DNA of 64,000 nucleotides from Microbacterium sp. A20 (lineage in GTDB: Bacteria; Actinomycetota; Actinomycetes; Actinomycetales; Microbacteriaceae). The position numbers and the translations under genes were made by a program. The notes under the pieces were generated by a model. The model searched no databases, was not told the DNA's origin, and was given only the letters and a program-made list of their open reading frames with translations. Position 1 is the stretch's first letter. Each line of letters starts with the position of its first letter. Of the stretch, positions 35,734-46,674 are shown one piece after another. The DNA lies in NCBI RefSeq assembly GCF_004794515.1, contig NZ_SSDF01000076.1, forward strand, positions 1-64,000, read 5' to 3'.

Positions 35734-36195
35734 GTGTTCCGCACCCCCGACCGCCTGTTCCGAGTTCTCGCGATCGCGGAGGCGATCACCTGGACGATCC
35801 TGATCGCCGCGATCATCGCCCGCGCCGTCGGTGCGCCCGGGGTCGTGGTGACGGTGGGCGGTGGCATCCACGGATTCGTGTTCCTCGCCTACGGGGCGAC
35901 GGCGATCCTGGTCGCGCTGAACCAGCGGTGGAACCCTGGCGTCGGCGTGCTCGCGGTGGTCAGCGCCGTGGTGCCGTACGCCACGATCCCGATGGAGATC
36001 TGGCTGCATCGCACCGGGCGTCTCGATGGTGCCTGGCGGCTGGAGGCCACGGACGACCCGCGGGATCGCCGCTGGTACGACCGGCTGATGCGGTGGTTCC
36101 TGCGCCGGCCCTGGGTTCTCGCGGTGCTGCTGGCCGTCGGCATCGTGGCGCTGTACGTCATCCTGCTGCTGGTCGGTCCTCCCGGCGGCAAGTGA
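35734..36195 (+). CDS. DUF3817 membrane protein
   Basis: A 153-aa protein with four likely membrane segments, the last at about residues 128-148. The opening FRVLAIAEAITWTILIA and the GGGIHGFVFLAYGA segment fit DUF3817. The function of this family is not known. GTG 35734 follows GAGGAGACCC, a strong ribosome-binding site. No operon partner is seen. Confidence 0.8.
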   Translation: MFRTPDRLFRVLAIAEAITWTILIAAIIARAVGAPGVVVTVGGGIHGFVFLAYGATAILVALNQRWNPGVGVLAVVSAVVPYATIPMEIWLHRTGRLDGAWRLEATDDPRDRRWYDRLMRWFLRRPWVLAVLLAVGIVALYVILLLVGPPGGK

Positions 36196-36222
36196 ATCGC
36201 CTCCGAGGGGAGGGCGTGATGC

Positions 36223-36885
36223 TCAGCGAGCGACGACGATCGCGTTCGCCTCGTTGACGGCATCCATGATCTTCTCCGCGTCGTTGGCGGTGCAGTCCAC
36301 GATCGTGTAGAGGCCGACTCCGGTCTGCGTGAACGCGCGCGCAGCCATGAGCCAGGAGCGGGAGCCCTCCACGGCGCTGACCTGACGCATCTCGACGCCG
36401 CCGGTGCCGCCCGTCATGTAGCTGAACTCGCCGGTGGTCGCGACGGGGGTGATGTCGGCCGTCGGGGTCTCCAGCAGCACGCCGAGGATGGCATCCGACG
36501 ATGCGCTGTCGTCGCTTTCGACCACCGGGACATCGGTCATGTGTCCCTGCCAGAACCGCACCGTGCAGGTGCCGTCGGCCGTGCCGTACGTCCAGCCGCC
36601 GTTGCCGTCGTCGGGCGAGATCGTCTCCCACCGCTCGTCGGCGAGGAATCCGTCGCCCCACTCGATGTACGCGTCGTTCGAGAGTTCGAGGCCTTCGTCG
36701 AAGCTCAGCGTCGTTCCTCCGACCGGCGCTTCCGTCTCGCCGGTCTCCGTGCCGGGCGACGGCGCCTCGGAGGGTGACGCGACCGGGATCTGCGAGTACA
36801 GGCATCCGCTCAGCGGCAGGATCGCGAGCGTCACGATGGCGGCTGCGGTGCCGATGCGGCGGGTGGCGGAGGCGGTCCACGTCAT
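36223..36885 (-). CDS. Secreted lipoprotein of unknown function
   Basis: A 220-aa protein with a signal sequence and lipobox (LPLSGCLYS, acylated Cys at about residue 28), then a Pro/Glu/Thr-rich linker and a globular part with two cysteines (DGTCTVRFW and TIVDCTAND) that could pair. No family was recognised. ATG 36885 is 19 nt after the MerR gene end, so the two may be co-transcribed. Confidence 0.82.
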   Translation of the reverse strand: MTWTASATRRIGTAAAIVTLAILPLSGCLYSQIPVASPSEAPSPGTETGETEAPVGGTTLSFDEGLELSNDAYIEWGDGFLADERWETISPDDGNGGWTYGTADGTCTVRFWQGHMTDVPVVESDDSASSDAILGVLLETPTADITPVATTGEFSYMTGGTGGVEMRQVSAVEGSRSWLMAARAFTQTGVGLYTIVDCTANDAEKIMDAVNEANAIVVAR

Positions 36886-36904
36886 GCCGGTCAGCCTAGC
36901 GACC

Positions 36905-37705
36905 TCAGCCGCGTCTGACCGGCTGCTGCAGCTCGGTGACCCAGTCCGACTGGTCATCCGACACGGCGCGCACGTAGAGCTCTCGGCACGCCCCGTCGTG
37001 CACCAGACCGCGGGCGAAGATCTCGGAGTGGATGCCGTGCCAGCTCTCGGCGATGCGGTCCATCGAACCCAGGTGGATGCCGCACACGGCCTCGTCTGCG
37101 GCGGGGAGCTCGACGATCTCGAATCCGTCGTGCGCGGGTCCGGAGTAGGTGTACCCAGCGATGACCTGCACGCCGTCGTCGAGCGTCTCGTACTGGGCGA
37201 TCGGGGTGGAGAGCGAGTGCTCGTCGCCGATGATCGCGGCGACCGCGTCGAACGACGGGCCGACCACGCCGGCGACCGAGGGCTGGTCGGGGACGACCGT
37301 GCGGATCGCGGCGAGGCGGACGGCGGGGAGGGGCTTGTCGACGATCTCGATCCGGGACATATGGTTCTCTTTCTCGATGAGGTGGAGGCGCCGTTCGACG
37401 TCGACGAGTCTCCCCGCGGCGACCCGGTGCTCCAGCTCGACCTCTGCGCGGCGGATCCGCAGCAGGGAGGCGATGCGATCGGCGTCGACTCCCCGGTCGA
37501 GGATCGACGAGATGTCATCGAGTCCGAAGCCCAGCTGGCGCAGGGCGACGATCCGATGCAGCCGATCCAGTTGTGAGGGGTCGTAGGAGCGGTAGCCGCT
37601 GAACTCGTCCACGTGGGCGGGCACGAGCAGGCCAGCCGTGTCCCAGTGCCGCAGCATGCGGTGGGTCACCTGGCCGATCTGCGCGAACGCTCCGATGGAC
37701 AACAT
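36905..37705 (-). CDS. MerR-family regulator with GyrI-like effector domain
   Basis: A 266-aa protein of BmrR layout. The MerR DNA-binding domain is at residues 1-70 (IGAFAQIGQVTHRMLRHWDTAGLL), a coiled-coil runs to about 115, and a GyrI-like ligand-binding domain follows (VDKPLPAVRLAAIRTVV onward). Such proteins bind hydrophobic or cationic drugs and activate efflux genes. Here the only gene close downstream is the lipoprotein. Confidence 0.87.
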   Translation of the reverse strand: MLSIGAFAQIGQVTHRMLRHWDTAGLLVPAHVDEFSGYRSYDPSQLDRLHRIVALRQLGFGLDDISSILDRGVDADRIASLLRIRRAEVELEHRVAAGRLVDVERRLHLIEKENHMSRIEIVDKPLPAVRLAAIRTVVPDQPSVAGVVGPSFDAVAAIIGDEHSLSTPIAQYETLDDGVQVIAGYTYSGPAHDGFEIVELPAADEAVCGIHLGSMDRIAESWHGIHSEIFARGLVHDGACRELYVRAVSDDQSDWVTELQQPVRRG

Positions 37706-37802
37706 GTCTCTGTTCTCCCGTCTGCCACAGTGTCAGGGTCAAGTATCGCGTTCGGGAAGGTGTGGTCGGATGCTCGTCGAGGCGCTGCGCTAACGTCGAC
37801 GC

Positions 37803-38552
37803 GTGGACGAAGAGGTGCTGACAGGGGGGAACGCGAGCGGGACGGTGGTGCGCATCGGCGACACCGTGCGCAAAGCGTGGTCGGATGCGACCCCGAGCGT
37901 CAGCCACTTCGTCACGGCGCTGCGGGCGGCGGGAGTCGATGCTCCGGAACCGCGCGGCCGAGACGAGCATGGGCGGCAGGTCGTCGAATTCGTCCCCGGC
38001 AGGATCGCGATCGCGGGCGCTCCGCTGTCCGCGGTCGACCTGCGCCGCGTCGGCTCGATGATCCGGCGGATCCATGACGCGAGCGCTCAGTATGTGCCTC
38101 CGCAGAACGCCGTGTGGCAGACCGCGATCCCCGCTCCGGCTGCCGAGATCGTGTGCCACAACGATCTCGGCCCCTGGAACCTCGTCATCGGGGACCGATG
38201 GGTCTTCATCGACTGGGATGCGTCCGCCCCGAGCACCCGGCTCTGGGATCTCGCTTATGCAGCGCAGGCGTTCACCCTGTCCGACGTCGAGCGCGAAGCG
38301 GAGAGCGCGGCCGGCGATCTCGCGGCGATCGTCGACGGTTACGGCGCAAGCCCCGCCCTGCGGCGTGACCTGCCGCAGGCGATGGAGGAGCGGACGGCGG
38401 CGATGCTCGCGCTCCTCGAGGGTGCCCGTTCGACGGGGGAGGAGCCGTGGGCGTCGATGCACGCGAGCGGTCACGGCGACCACTGGGCGAGGGCTCTGCG
38501 GTACGTCCGGGAACATCGGCGGGTCTGGCTCCGGGCGATCGAACAGGGCTGA
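37803..38552 (+). CDS. Phosphotransferase, aminoglycoside-phosphotransferase (APH) family
   Basis: A 249-aa kinase-like protein with the APH catalytic loop CHNDLGPWNLVIG (near residue 118) and the metal motif FIDWDAS. The N-terminal ATP lobe is short and glycine-rich (GGNASGTVVRIGDTVRK). Family members phosphorylate aminoglycosides, choline, homoserine or similar alcohols; no claim of drug resistance can be made. The start is GTG 37803. Confidence 0.82.
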   Translation: MDEEVLTGGNASGTVVRIGDTVRKAWSDATPSVSHFVTALRAAGVDAPEPRGRDEHGRQVVEFVPGRIAIAGAPLSAVDLRRVGSMIRRIHDASAQYVPPQNAVWQTAIPAPAAEIVCHNDLGPWNLVIGDRWVFIDWDASAPSTRLWDLAYAAQAFTLSDVEREAESAAGDLAAIVDGYGASPALRRDLPQAMEERTAAMLALLEGARSTGEEPWASMHASGHGDHWARALRYVREHRRVWLRAIEQG

Positions 38553-38641
38553 GCGCCTCTTTGCCGACCGCATATCGGTATTTCGTTTTCTCGCTCTGAT
38601 CTGGGCCTTTGAATGTCGGTGGCCCCTGGTTGACTCGGGAT

Positions 38642-39955
38642 ATGGCAGCACTGGCAGATGCGACGGTCGAGCAGATGGAGACGCTCGGCGAGCTCACCGA
38701 CATGCTCGTCGGGTTGGAGCGCACCATCAGCAGTCTGCAGGCCGCGCGCGACGGCGTTCTCGCGGTCGGTTCCCGGCTGGCGCTGCAGGTGGCCGACGAG
38801 GCGGCCCATCCCGATTTCGGCGACCTCGCGGCTCGCACGGTCGCGGCCGAGATGGCGGCGGCGCTGCGGGTCAGCGACCGCACGGTGCAGGCGCGGATGA
38901 CCGACGCGGTGTGGAGAGTGGAGCGCTTCCCGCTGGTGTGGGCCGCCCAGGGAGCCGGCCGGGTCAGCGCCGCGCACGCGCGGGCGATCTGCGATGCGGC
39001 AGAGCATCTCGAAGACGCGGGGGATCGAGCGGCCTACTCCGCCGAGATGGTCCCGTTCGCCGAGTCGGAATCCCCGAACCGGGTGTCACGGCACGGGCGG
39101 CGGGTCGCGGAGCGGTTCCAGTCGCGATCGGTCGACGAGCGGCACCGGGATGCGCGGGAGAAGCGTTCGGTGTGGGTGAAAGACGTCGGCGATGGGATGT
39201 CGCAACTCGGGCTGCTCGGCCCGTCCGCACTCGTTCACGGTGTCTTCGAGCGATTGACGCAGATGGCGCAGGAGGTGAAGAAGTCGGGGTCTCAGGGGTC
39301 GGAGTCGGCGCAGGAGGCAGAGTGCGCGCAGGAACAGTCGGAAGGTGATCAGCGCACCACCGCGCAGCTCCGCGCCGACCTCGCTCTCGACCTGCTGCTC
39401 ACCGGTGCACCGGACGGGCATGACACCTCCGACGGGCTCCTCGCCGCGATCCGCGGATCGGTTTCGGTCACCGTTCCGGTCACGACCCTGATGGGACAAG
39501 GTTCGATGCCGGCCGAACTCGATGGGCGCACGCCGATCGACGCCGGCACGGCGAAAGCTCTTGCGGGGGCCGCGTCCGGGTGGGATCGGATCCTCACCCA
39601 CCCGATCACGGGGGTGCTCCTCGCTGTCGATCGCTATCGGCCCGGTTCCGAATTGAAACGGTATCTCCGGGCTCGGGATCAACGCTGCCGATTCCCGACC
39701 TGCGGGCACGCGGCACGCGAGTGCGATATCGACCACCATCACGACGCCGCCCGCGGCGGCCCGACCACCTCGAGAAACCTGGGCCATCTGTGTCGCCGCC
39801 ACCACGTGCTCAAACACCATTCCCCGTGGGTCGTCGAGGCGCTCGGCGACGGTACCTACGCGTGGACGAGCCCGACGGGCAGGGTCTACATCGATCGACC
39901 GCAACCCCAGAACGCCGTCACGTTCGTCGAGGAACATTCCCCGGCGCCCTTCTGA
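38642..39955 (+). CDS. DUF222 / HNH endonuclease motif protein (13E12-repeat family)
   Basis: A 437-aa protein typical of multi-copy actinobacterial families. The DUF222 part covers about residues 1-320, with a variable Glu/Gln/Ser-rich linker near residue 220. The C-terminal HNH motif has CRFPTCG, DIDHHHDAARGGPT and LCRRHHVLKH. The role is unknown; nuclease activity has rarely been tested. ATG 38642 is used because the domain starts close by; ATG 38609 is possible, and both lack a good ribosome site. Confidence 0.85.
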   Translation: MAALADATVEQMETLGELTDMLVGLERTISSLQAARDGVLAVGSRLALQVADEAAHPDFGDLAARTVAAEMAAALRVSDRTVQARMTDAVWRVERFPLVWAAQGAGRVSAAHARAICDAAEHLEDAGDRAAYSAEMVPFAESESPNRVSRHGRRVAERFQSRSVDERHRDAREKRSVWVKDVGDGMSQLGLLGPSALVHGVFERLTQMAQEVKKSGSQGSESAQEAECAQEQSEGDQRTTAQLRADLALDLLLTGAPDGHDTSDGLLAAIRGSVSVTVPVTTLMGQGSMPAELDGRTPIDAGTAKALAGAASGWDRILTHPITGVLLAVDRYRPGSELKRYLRARDQRCRFPTCGHAARECDIDHHHDAARGGPTTSRNLGHLCRRHHVLKHHSPWVVEALGDGTYAWTSPTGRVYIDRPQPQNAVTFVEEHSPAPF

Positions 39956-40018
39956 TCCACAGCTCGGAGCGCAGGTTCCGATCAGGCGCAGAAGGCTCCC
40001 GAGCCCGCGTTCCGCAAA

Positions 40019-42049
<2,031 letters not shown>

Positions 42050-42051
42050 TC

Positions 42052-42708
42052 ATGACGGACAAGAACTTCGACGAGAACCAGAATCCTGAGTCCGCCGAAG
42101 GTCGCAGCGAGGGGTCGGATGCTCAGGCATCCGGCCCCGCGCCGCACCACCCGGACTCCCGTGAAGCGGCCGCCGCCGAGGGGTCGGACGAGACCCCCGT
42201 CGACGGTGCGCCGAACGACCTCACGGTCGACGACATCCTCGGAGCGACCCAGACCGGCGAGGCCGCGGCGGAAGACGCTGTGCTCGCCGACCTCGAGTCG
42301 ACCCTGCTGAACGACCTCAAGCGCCTCCAGGCCGAGTACGCCAACTACCGTCGCCGCACCGAGGAGCAGCGTCAGGTCGAGATCGAACGTGCGAAGGGCG
42401 AGGCCGCCAAGGGCCTGGTCCCCGTGCTCGACGACCTCGACCGCGCCGCTCAGCACGGCGATCTCGTCGACGGCACCCCGTTCGCCGTGATCGCCGACAA
42501 GGTGCGCACGGTCGTGGAGCGTCTCGGAGTGGTCGCGTACGGCGAGAAGGGCGAGGAATTCGACCCGCAGCGCCACGAGGCCATCTTCCAGCAGCCGACC
42601 CCCGGTGCCGAGAAGACCACGATCCTCGAGGTCGTCGAGGTGGGCTACCGCCTCGGAGACGTCGAGCTGCGCCCCGCGAAGGTCGTCGTCGCTGTCCCTG
42701 CGGAGTAG
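42052..42708 (+). CDS. grpE: Nucleotide exchange factor GrpE
   Basis: A 218-aa protein. The first 85 residues are acidic and variable, then a long coiled-coil region (LKRLQAEYANYRRRTEEQRQ) and the C-terminal beta domain with FDPQRHEAIFQQPTPG. It exchanges ADP for ATP on DnaK. Immediate position after dnaK supports the assignment. Confidence 0.96.
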   Translation: MTDKNFDENQNPESAEGRSEGSDAQASGPAPHHPDSREAAAAEGSDETPVDGAPNDLTVDDILGATQTGEAAAEDAVLADLESTLLNDLKRLQAEYANYRRRTEEQRQVEIERAKGEAAKGLVPVLDDLDRAAQHGDLVDGTPFAVIADKVRTVVERLGVVAYGEKGEEFDPQRHEAIFQQPTPGAEKTTILEVVEVGYRLGDVELRPAKVVVAVPAE

Positions 42709-42715
42709 GTGATCG

Positions 42716-43699
42716 ATGGCCAGCCAGGATTGGTTCGACAAGGACTTCTACAAGACCCTCGGGGTCTCCAAGGACGTCAGCGATGCGGATCTGAAGAAGA
42801 CGTATCGTAAGCTCGCGCGGAAGTACCACCCGGACTCCAATCAGGGTGATGCCAAAGCGGAGGCCAAGTTCAAGGAGATCAGCGAGGCCTACTCCGTGCT
42901 CTCCGACGCCGAACAGCGCAAGGAATACGACGAGATCCGCGCCATGGGCTCCGGCGCTCGCTTCACCGCGAGCGGTCAGGGCGCCGGCGGCTTCGAAGAC
43001 GTATTCAGCCGGTTCGGCCAGCAGGGCCGAGGGCAGACTGCCGACTTCGAAGACATCTTCGCGATGTTCAACCAGGGGCAGGGCGCGAGCTTCGGCAACG
43101 GCCGCTTCGGACAGACGAGCGGCGGATACCGCGGCTTCGGCGGTCCGCAGCGCGGCGCCGACGTCACGGCGCGCACCACGCTCGACTTCGTCACCGCCGT
43201 GCAGGGCGAGACCATCTCCCTGCAGGGCGAAGACGGCAAGCCGTTCAAGGTGAAGATCCCCGCGGGCGTCGCCGACGGGCAGAAGATCCGTCTGCGCGGC
43301 CGCGGTCGTCCCTCGCCCGACGGCGGAGAGAGCGGAGACATCGTGGTGCAGATCGCGGTGCGCCCGCATCCGGTCTTCACGCGCGACGGTCTGAACCTGC
43401 GGGTCGTCGTCCCGGTGACCTTCACCGAGGCGACTCTCGGCGCGACGATCGAGGTCCCGACGCTCAGCGGCGACGTGGTCAAGCTCCGCGTCGCACCCGG
43501 CACCCCCTCCGGGCGGGTGCTGCGCGTCAAGGGACGCGGAGTCACGACCTCCAAGGGCACCGGCGATCTGCTCGCCGAGCTCCAGGTCGCGGTGCCGACG
43601 CACCTCGACGACGCCGCACGCGAAGCACTGAAGAAGTTCCAAGAGCTCGAGCCCGAGGAGAACCCGCGGGCCGAGCTCATGGCGAAGGCACGGCGATGA
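42716..43699 (+). CDS. dnaJ: J-domain co-chaperone, DnaJ without zinc finger (CbpA-type layout)
   Basis: A 327-aa protein with a J domain at residues 1-75 including the HPD motif (RKYHPDSN), a Gly/Phe-rich linker (GGFEDVFSRFG, then GNGRFGQ), and C-terminal substrate domains starting near residue 145. The four CxxCxGxG zinc-binding repeats of classical DnaJ are absent, so by layout it is a type II J protein. Actinobacteria commonly have two DnaJ proteins, one of which is HspR-linked; this is that one by location. Confidence 0.93.
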   Translation: MASQDWFDKDFYKTLGVSKDVSDADLKKTYRKLARKYHPDSNQGDAKAEAKFKEISEAYSVLSDAEQRKEYDEIRAMGSGARFTASGQGAGGFEDVFSRFGQQGRGQTADFEDIFAMFNQGQGASFGNGRFGQTSGGYRGFGGPQRGADVTARTTLDFVTAVQGETISLQGEDGKPFKVKIPAGVADGQKIRLRGRGRPSPDGGESGDIVVQIAVRPHPVFTRDGLNLRVVVPVTFTEATLGATIEVPTLSGDVVKLRVAPGTPSGRVLRVKGRGVTTSKGTGDLLAELQVAVPTHLDDAAREALKKFQELEPEENPRAELMAKARR

Positions 43700-43760
43700 C
43701 GAGCCGGACTCTCGCCGACGCAGGCGTTCGCGCCGGATCAGGCCGTTCTGTGAAGAACTC

Positions 43761-43814
43761 GCCTGTTCCGGCGCTTCTGCCTGTTCCGGCGCGTCTGCCT
43801 GCGTGGGCGCTTCT
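43761..43814 (+). repeat. Three tandem 18-bp repeats between dnaJ and hspR
   Basis: GCCTGTTCCGGCGCTTCT occurs at 43761-43778, with close copies at 43779-43796 and 43797-43814. The third copy is more degenerate. They lie in the 151-nt dnaJ-hspR gap. They are in frame with the possible upstream extension of hspR, but ATG 43851 is the better start, so they are regarded as non-coding. Confidence 0.8.
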
Positions 43815-43850
43815 GCCCGCCACCGACGGGGGAGGAGAGAGGTTCCTGTG

Positions 43851-44264
43851 ATGAACGCTGACACCCCGGTGTTCGCGATCGCGGCCGCCGCCGAGCTGTC
43901 CGGCCTCCACCCGCAGACGCTGCGGCAGTACGACCGCATCGGTCTGGTCGTGCCCGGACGCACGCAAGGCGGATCCCGCCGCTACTCGCCCCGCAACATC
44001 GAGCAGCTGCGCGAGGTCGCCCAGCTCTCCTCCGAAGGCGTGAGCCTTCCTGCGATCGCGCGCCTGCTCGACCTCGAAGATGAGAACCGCGCGCTTCGCA
44101 GCCGCATCGCCGTGCTCGAGGGTGCACTGCGCGCCGAACGCGAGAATCGTCCCGGCGTGCGCGTGTTCGCCGCCGGTTCCTCGGGAGTGGTACCGATGCC
44201 GACCGGTCGTCGCCTGCGCCGCTCGACCGAGGTCGTGCTCTGGGACCCGCGCGGGAGCGCCTAG
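43851..44264 (+). CDS. hspR: Heat-shock repressor HspR (MerR family)
   Basis: A 137-aa repressor with a MerR-type HTH (AELSGLHPQTLRQYDRIGLV, near residues 13-32) and the segment GGSRRYSPRNIEQLREVAQLS, which are diagnostic for HspR. It ends with a short basic/acidic tail. HspR binds HAIR boxes, assisted by DnaK, giving feedback control of the operon. GGGGGAGGAGAGAGG lies upstream of GTG 43848/ATG 43851; the ATG is used here. Confidence 0.94.
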   Translation: MNADTPVFAIAAAAELSGLHPQTLRQYDRIGLVVPGRTQGGSRRYSPRNIEQLREVAQLSSEGVSLPAIARLLDLEDENRALRSRIAVLEGALRAERENRPGVRVFAAGSSGVVPMPTGRRLRRSTEVVLWDPRGSA

Positions 44265-44290
44265 GCACCCCGCCCTGCGTGGTGTGTATC

Positions 44291-44307
44291 CTGTCAACAG
44301 TTAACAG
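44291..44307 (+). promoter_or_regulatory. GntR-type operator before the gntR gene
   Basis: CTGTCAACAGTTAACAG is a near-palindrome 10 nt before the gntR start and overlaps its ribosome site region. It matches the core (GACTGTTAACAGTC type) of the perfect palindrome at 45013-45038, so the regulator probably controls itself and the transporter operon. Confidence 0.7.
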
Positions 44308-44316
44308 GAGGTCACC

Positions 44317-44979
44317 ATGACGCAGTCCGTGAAGCGTGGAGAATCCCTCGGCGCGCAGGTGGCCCGAGTCCTGCGGCAGCGCATCGTGCGCGGTGAACTC
44401 GCCCCCGGCGCACGTATCACCGAAGAGGCGCTGGCGGAGGAGTTCTCGGTCAGCCGCGGACCCGTGCGCGACGCGCTAACGCAGCTCAGCTTCGAGAAGC
44501 TCGTCGAAGTTCAGCGCCCCCGCGGCGTCTACATCGTCGGGCTCACCCATGACGACGTCGATCAGCTCTACAGCCTGCGCGGTGCCCTCGAGCAGCTCGC
44601 GCTCTCCCGGGCGATGCGCGTCGAGGACGACTCCCGCTGGACCGCGATGGCGGCCGCCGTCGGCCGCATGGGAGAGGCGGCGGATGCAGGCGATCACGCG
44701 GCCTTCGTCGTCGCCGACCTCGAGTTCCATTCGCAGATCTACGCCCTCGCCGACCACCCTCGCCTCGAGGGTGCGTGGAATCAGTACCTCCCGACGTTCA
44801 CCGCTCTGCTCGAGGTCACCATCAACCACGACGAAGACCTGCACGAGTCATCCGGCGATCACGTGAAGCTCATGGACGTGATGCGCAGCGGGAAGCCCGC
44901 GCAGGCGGCGAAGGTGCTGTCGGAGCACCTGGACGGCGCCCGCGAACGCATGCTCGCCGAGCTCGCCGCCCGCGCCTGA
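44317..44979 (+). CDS. GntR-family regulator, FCD subfamily
   Basis: A 220-aa regulator. The winged helix is at residues 8-75 (RIVRGELAPGARITEEALAEEFSVSRGPVRDAL in part) and the all-helical FCD domain at 82-210, where His residues of the metal/ligand pocket are seen (DLEFHSQI, SGDHVKLMD). FCD regulators answer to carboxylates or sugar acids. The AGGAGGTCACC ribosome site is very strong. It lies directly upstream of a tricarboxylate-transporter set and is probably its repressor. Confidence 0.92.
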   Translation: MTQSVKRGESLGAQVARVLRQRIVRGELAPGARITEEALAEEFSVSRGPVRDALTQLSFEKLVEVQRPRGVYIVGLTHDDVDQLYSLRGALEQLALSRAMRVEDDSRWTAMAAAVGRMGEAADAGDHAAFVVADLEFHSQIYALADHPRLEGAWNQYLPTFTALLEVTINHDEDLHESSGDHVKLMDVMRSGKPAQAAKVLSEHLDGARERMLAELAARA

Positions 44980-45012
44980 GGGGGCGCATCCGCTCGCCGA
45001 AGAGGTCGCATG

Positions 45013-45046
45013 AGTGTTGACTGTTAACAGTCAACACTGCTAGCCT
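45013..45046 (+). promoter_or_regulatory. Perfect 26-bp palindrome with overlapping promoter of the tct operon
   Basis: AGTGTTGACTGTT and its exact inverse (AACAGTCAACACT) form a continuous 26-bp palindrome at 45013-45038. TTGACT (45017-45022) inside it and TAGCCT (45041-45046), 18 nt further, form a promoter. Occupancy by the GntR protein would cover the -35 region. The gene start (45089) has GAGGAG at 45077-45082. Confidence 0.85.
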
Positions 45047-45088
45047 CAGGGAGTCGACAACAAGGTCGACCCACGTAGAGGAGCAAAG

Positions 45089-46057
45089 ATGCCCCGCAAG
45101 CGCATCACCCGGGCGGCCGCCGCGATCGCCGCCCTCGCAGCCACCGCTCTCATCGTCTCGGCCTGCACCAAGGTCGAAGAGGGCGAAGAGGCCGGATCGG
45201 CCTTCCCCGAGAACGACCTCCGCCTCATCATCCAGGCCAACCCCGGCGGAGGCTCCGACCTCTCGTCGCGTGCGCTCGCCACGGAGCTCGAGAAGATCCT
45301 CGACGTCAGCGTCATCCCGGAGAACATGCCGGGTGCCGCCGGCGCCCTCGCGATGGAGTATGTGGGCGCACAGGATCCCGACGGCTACGTCATCGGATTC
45401 GCCCCCGTCGAGATCGCGATGCTGAACACCACGCAGGGTGCCGACGTCCTGCCCGAGAACTTCGACCTGCTCGGCCAGATCATGCTGGCCCCCGGAGTCG
45501 TCACGGTCGGCGCGAACAGCGGCATCGAGACACTGGAAGACCTCGTCACCCAGGCGAAGGCCGGCGCCGTCACCGTCGCGAACTCCGGCGCCGGCTCCAT
45601 CTGGGAGGCCGCGACCGTCGGACTCGGCAGCGCGACCGACGCCGACTTCACCCCGGTCCCGTACGACGGCGGAGCGACAGCCGTCGCGGCGGCCGCCTCC
45701 GGTGAGACCGTCGCCGCCGTCTCCGGACTCGGCGAGGCGCTGGCCCAGGGCGAATCCGTGCGCATCCTCGCCGTCATGAACGACGTGCGGCACCCCGACG
45801 CGGAAGACGTCGAGACGGTCGAAGAGGCCATCGGCGAGAACGTCGTCTTCGGCGGCTGGGGTGGCATCTACGCACCCAAGGGCCTGCCGGATGACGTGAA
45901 GTCCACGCTCGAGGCCGCGGTCAAGGAGGCCGTCGAGTCCGACAGCTACCAGAAGTTCCAGGCCGACGCCGGGAACCTGGTCGTGTACCGCGACTCCGCC
46001 GAGTGGACGACGTTCGTGGACGAGCAGTTCGACCTGTTCAAGGACCTCCTGGGCTGA
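45089..46057 (+). CDS. tctC: Tripartite tricarboxylate transporter substrate-binding lipoprotein (TctC/Bug)
   Basis: A 322-aa exported binding protein. The signal peptide ends in a lipobox (LIVSACTKV, Cys at about residue 26), and the Bug-family fold follows, with LRLIIQANPGGGSDLSSRALA in the ligand-binding region (partial) and VIPENMPGAAGALA. It would deliver an organic acid (citrate-like or other carboxylate) to TctAB. The three tct genes and a DapA-family gene follow on the same strand. Confidence 0.93.
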   Translation: MPRKRITRAAAAIAALAATALIVSACTKVEEGEEAGSAFPENDLRLIIQANPGGGSDLSSRALATELEKILDVSVIPENMPGAAGALAMEYVGAQDPDGYVIGFAPVEIAMLNTTQGADVLPENFDLLGQIMLAPGVVTVGANSGIETLEDLVTQAKAGAVTVANSGAGSIWEAATVGLGSATDADFTPVPYDGGATAVAAAASGETVAAVSGLGEALAQGESVRILAVMNDVRHPDAEDVETVEEAIGENVVFGGWGGIYAPKGLPDDVKSTLEAAVKEAVESDSYQKFQADAGNLVVYRDSAEWTTFVDEQFDLFKDLLG

Positions 46058-46119
46058 GAACACTGCGGGGCCGGTGCAGATCGGCCCCGCAGCTGTTCCT
46101 CGTCGACGAAAGAAGGAGC

Positions 46120-46674
46120 ATGATGTCCACCCCCGACGCCGTTGCGGAACCGGCGGGCCACGACGAGCCTGCCGGCGAATACCAGGGCGCGCCCGCCTCC
46201 CGGCGCCTCGAGATCGTGTTCGCCGTCGTCTCCCTCGCCTTCACCTCCGGCTACCTCTTCCTCTCGACGCAGATCCCGCTGCGCCGCGAAGCCGCCGCCG
46301 GGCAGATCGACGCCCGTTTCTGGCCCCTCGTCATCGGGGTCACCGGAGTGGTCATCGCCATCGCGCTGCTCGCCGTCGCGATCACCCGCCCGGCCCCCAC
46401 CCGCGAAGACCTCGAGCGCATCCAGCCCGGCGGCTACCTGCGCGTCATCGCCACCCTCGCGATCACCGGCGCCTTCATCGCGCTCTGGTCGCTGGGCTCG
46501 GTCGTCCTGTTCGGCTACCGCGTCGAGGTGTTCCCCGTCGCCGCAGCCCTGCTGATGGCCGCCCTCATGCTCCTCTACGGCCACCGCCGCTGGTTGAGCC
46601 TGATCATCTACTCCGCCTCCGTCACGGCGTTCGTCTACGTCGTGTTCGGGATGCTCCTGAGGATCCCCCTGTGA
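46120..46674 (+). CDS. tctB: Tripartite tricarboxylate transporter small membrane subunit (TctB)
   Basis: A 184-aa protein with a disordered N-terminus and four membrane segments (for example FAVVSLAFTSGYLFLS and RVIATLAITGAFIALW). This matches TctB length and layout. ATG 46120 follows AGAAGGAGC directly (a second ATG follows at 46123). The stop overlaps the tctA start (GTGA). Confidence 0.92.
   Translation: MMSTPDAVAEPAGHDEPAGEYQGAPASRRLEIVFAVVSLAFTSGYLFLSTQIPLRREAAAGQIDARFWPLVIGVTGVVIAIALLAVAITRPAPTREDLERIQPGGYLRVIATLAITGAFIALWSLGSVVLFGYRVEVFPVAAALLMAALMLLYGHRRWLSLIIYSASVTAFVYVVFGMLLRIPL

Noticed and set aside
37803..38552. Antibiotic-resistance aminoglycoside phosphotransferase
   Set aside because: Only the general APH-fold motifs are visible; this family has many non-drug substrates.
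38642..39955. Homing endonuclease or mobile element
   Set aside because: The HNH motif belongs to the common DUF222 family; there are no intron, intein or insertion boundaries.
43761..43814. Coding extension of hspR through the 18-bp repeats
   Set aside because: The frame is open, but no good start lies upstream and GGAGGAGAGAGG fits GTG/ATG at 43848-43851.
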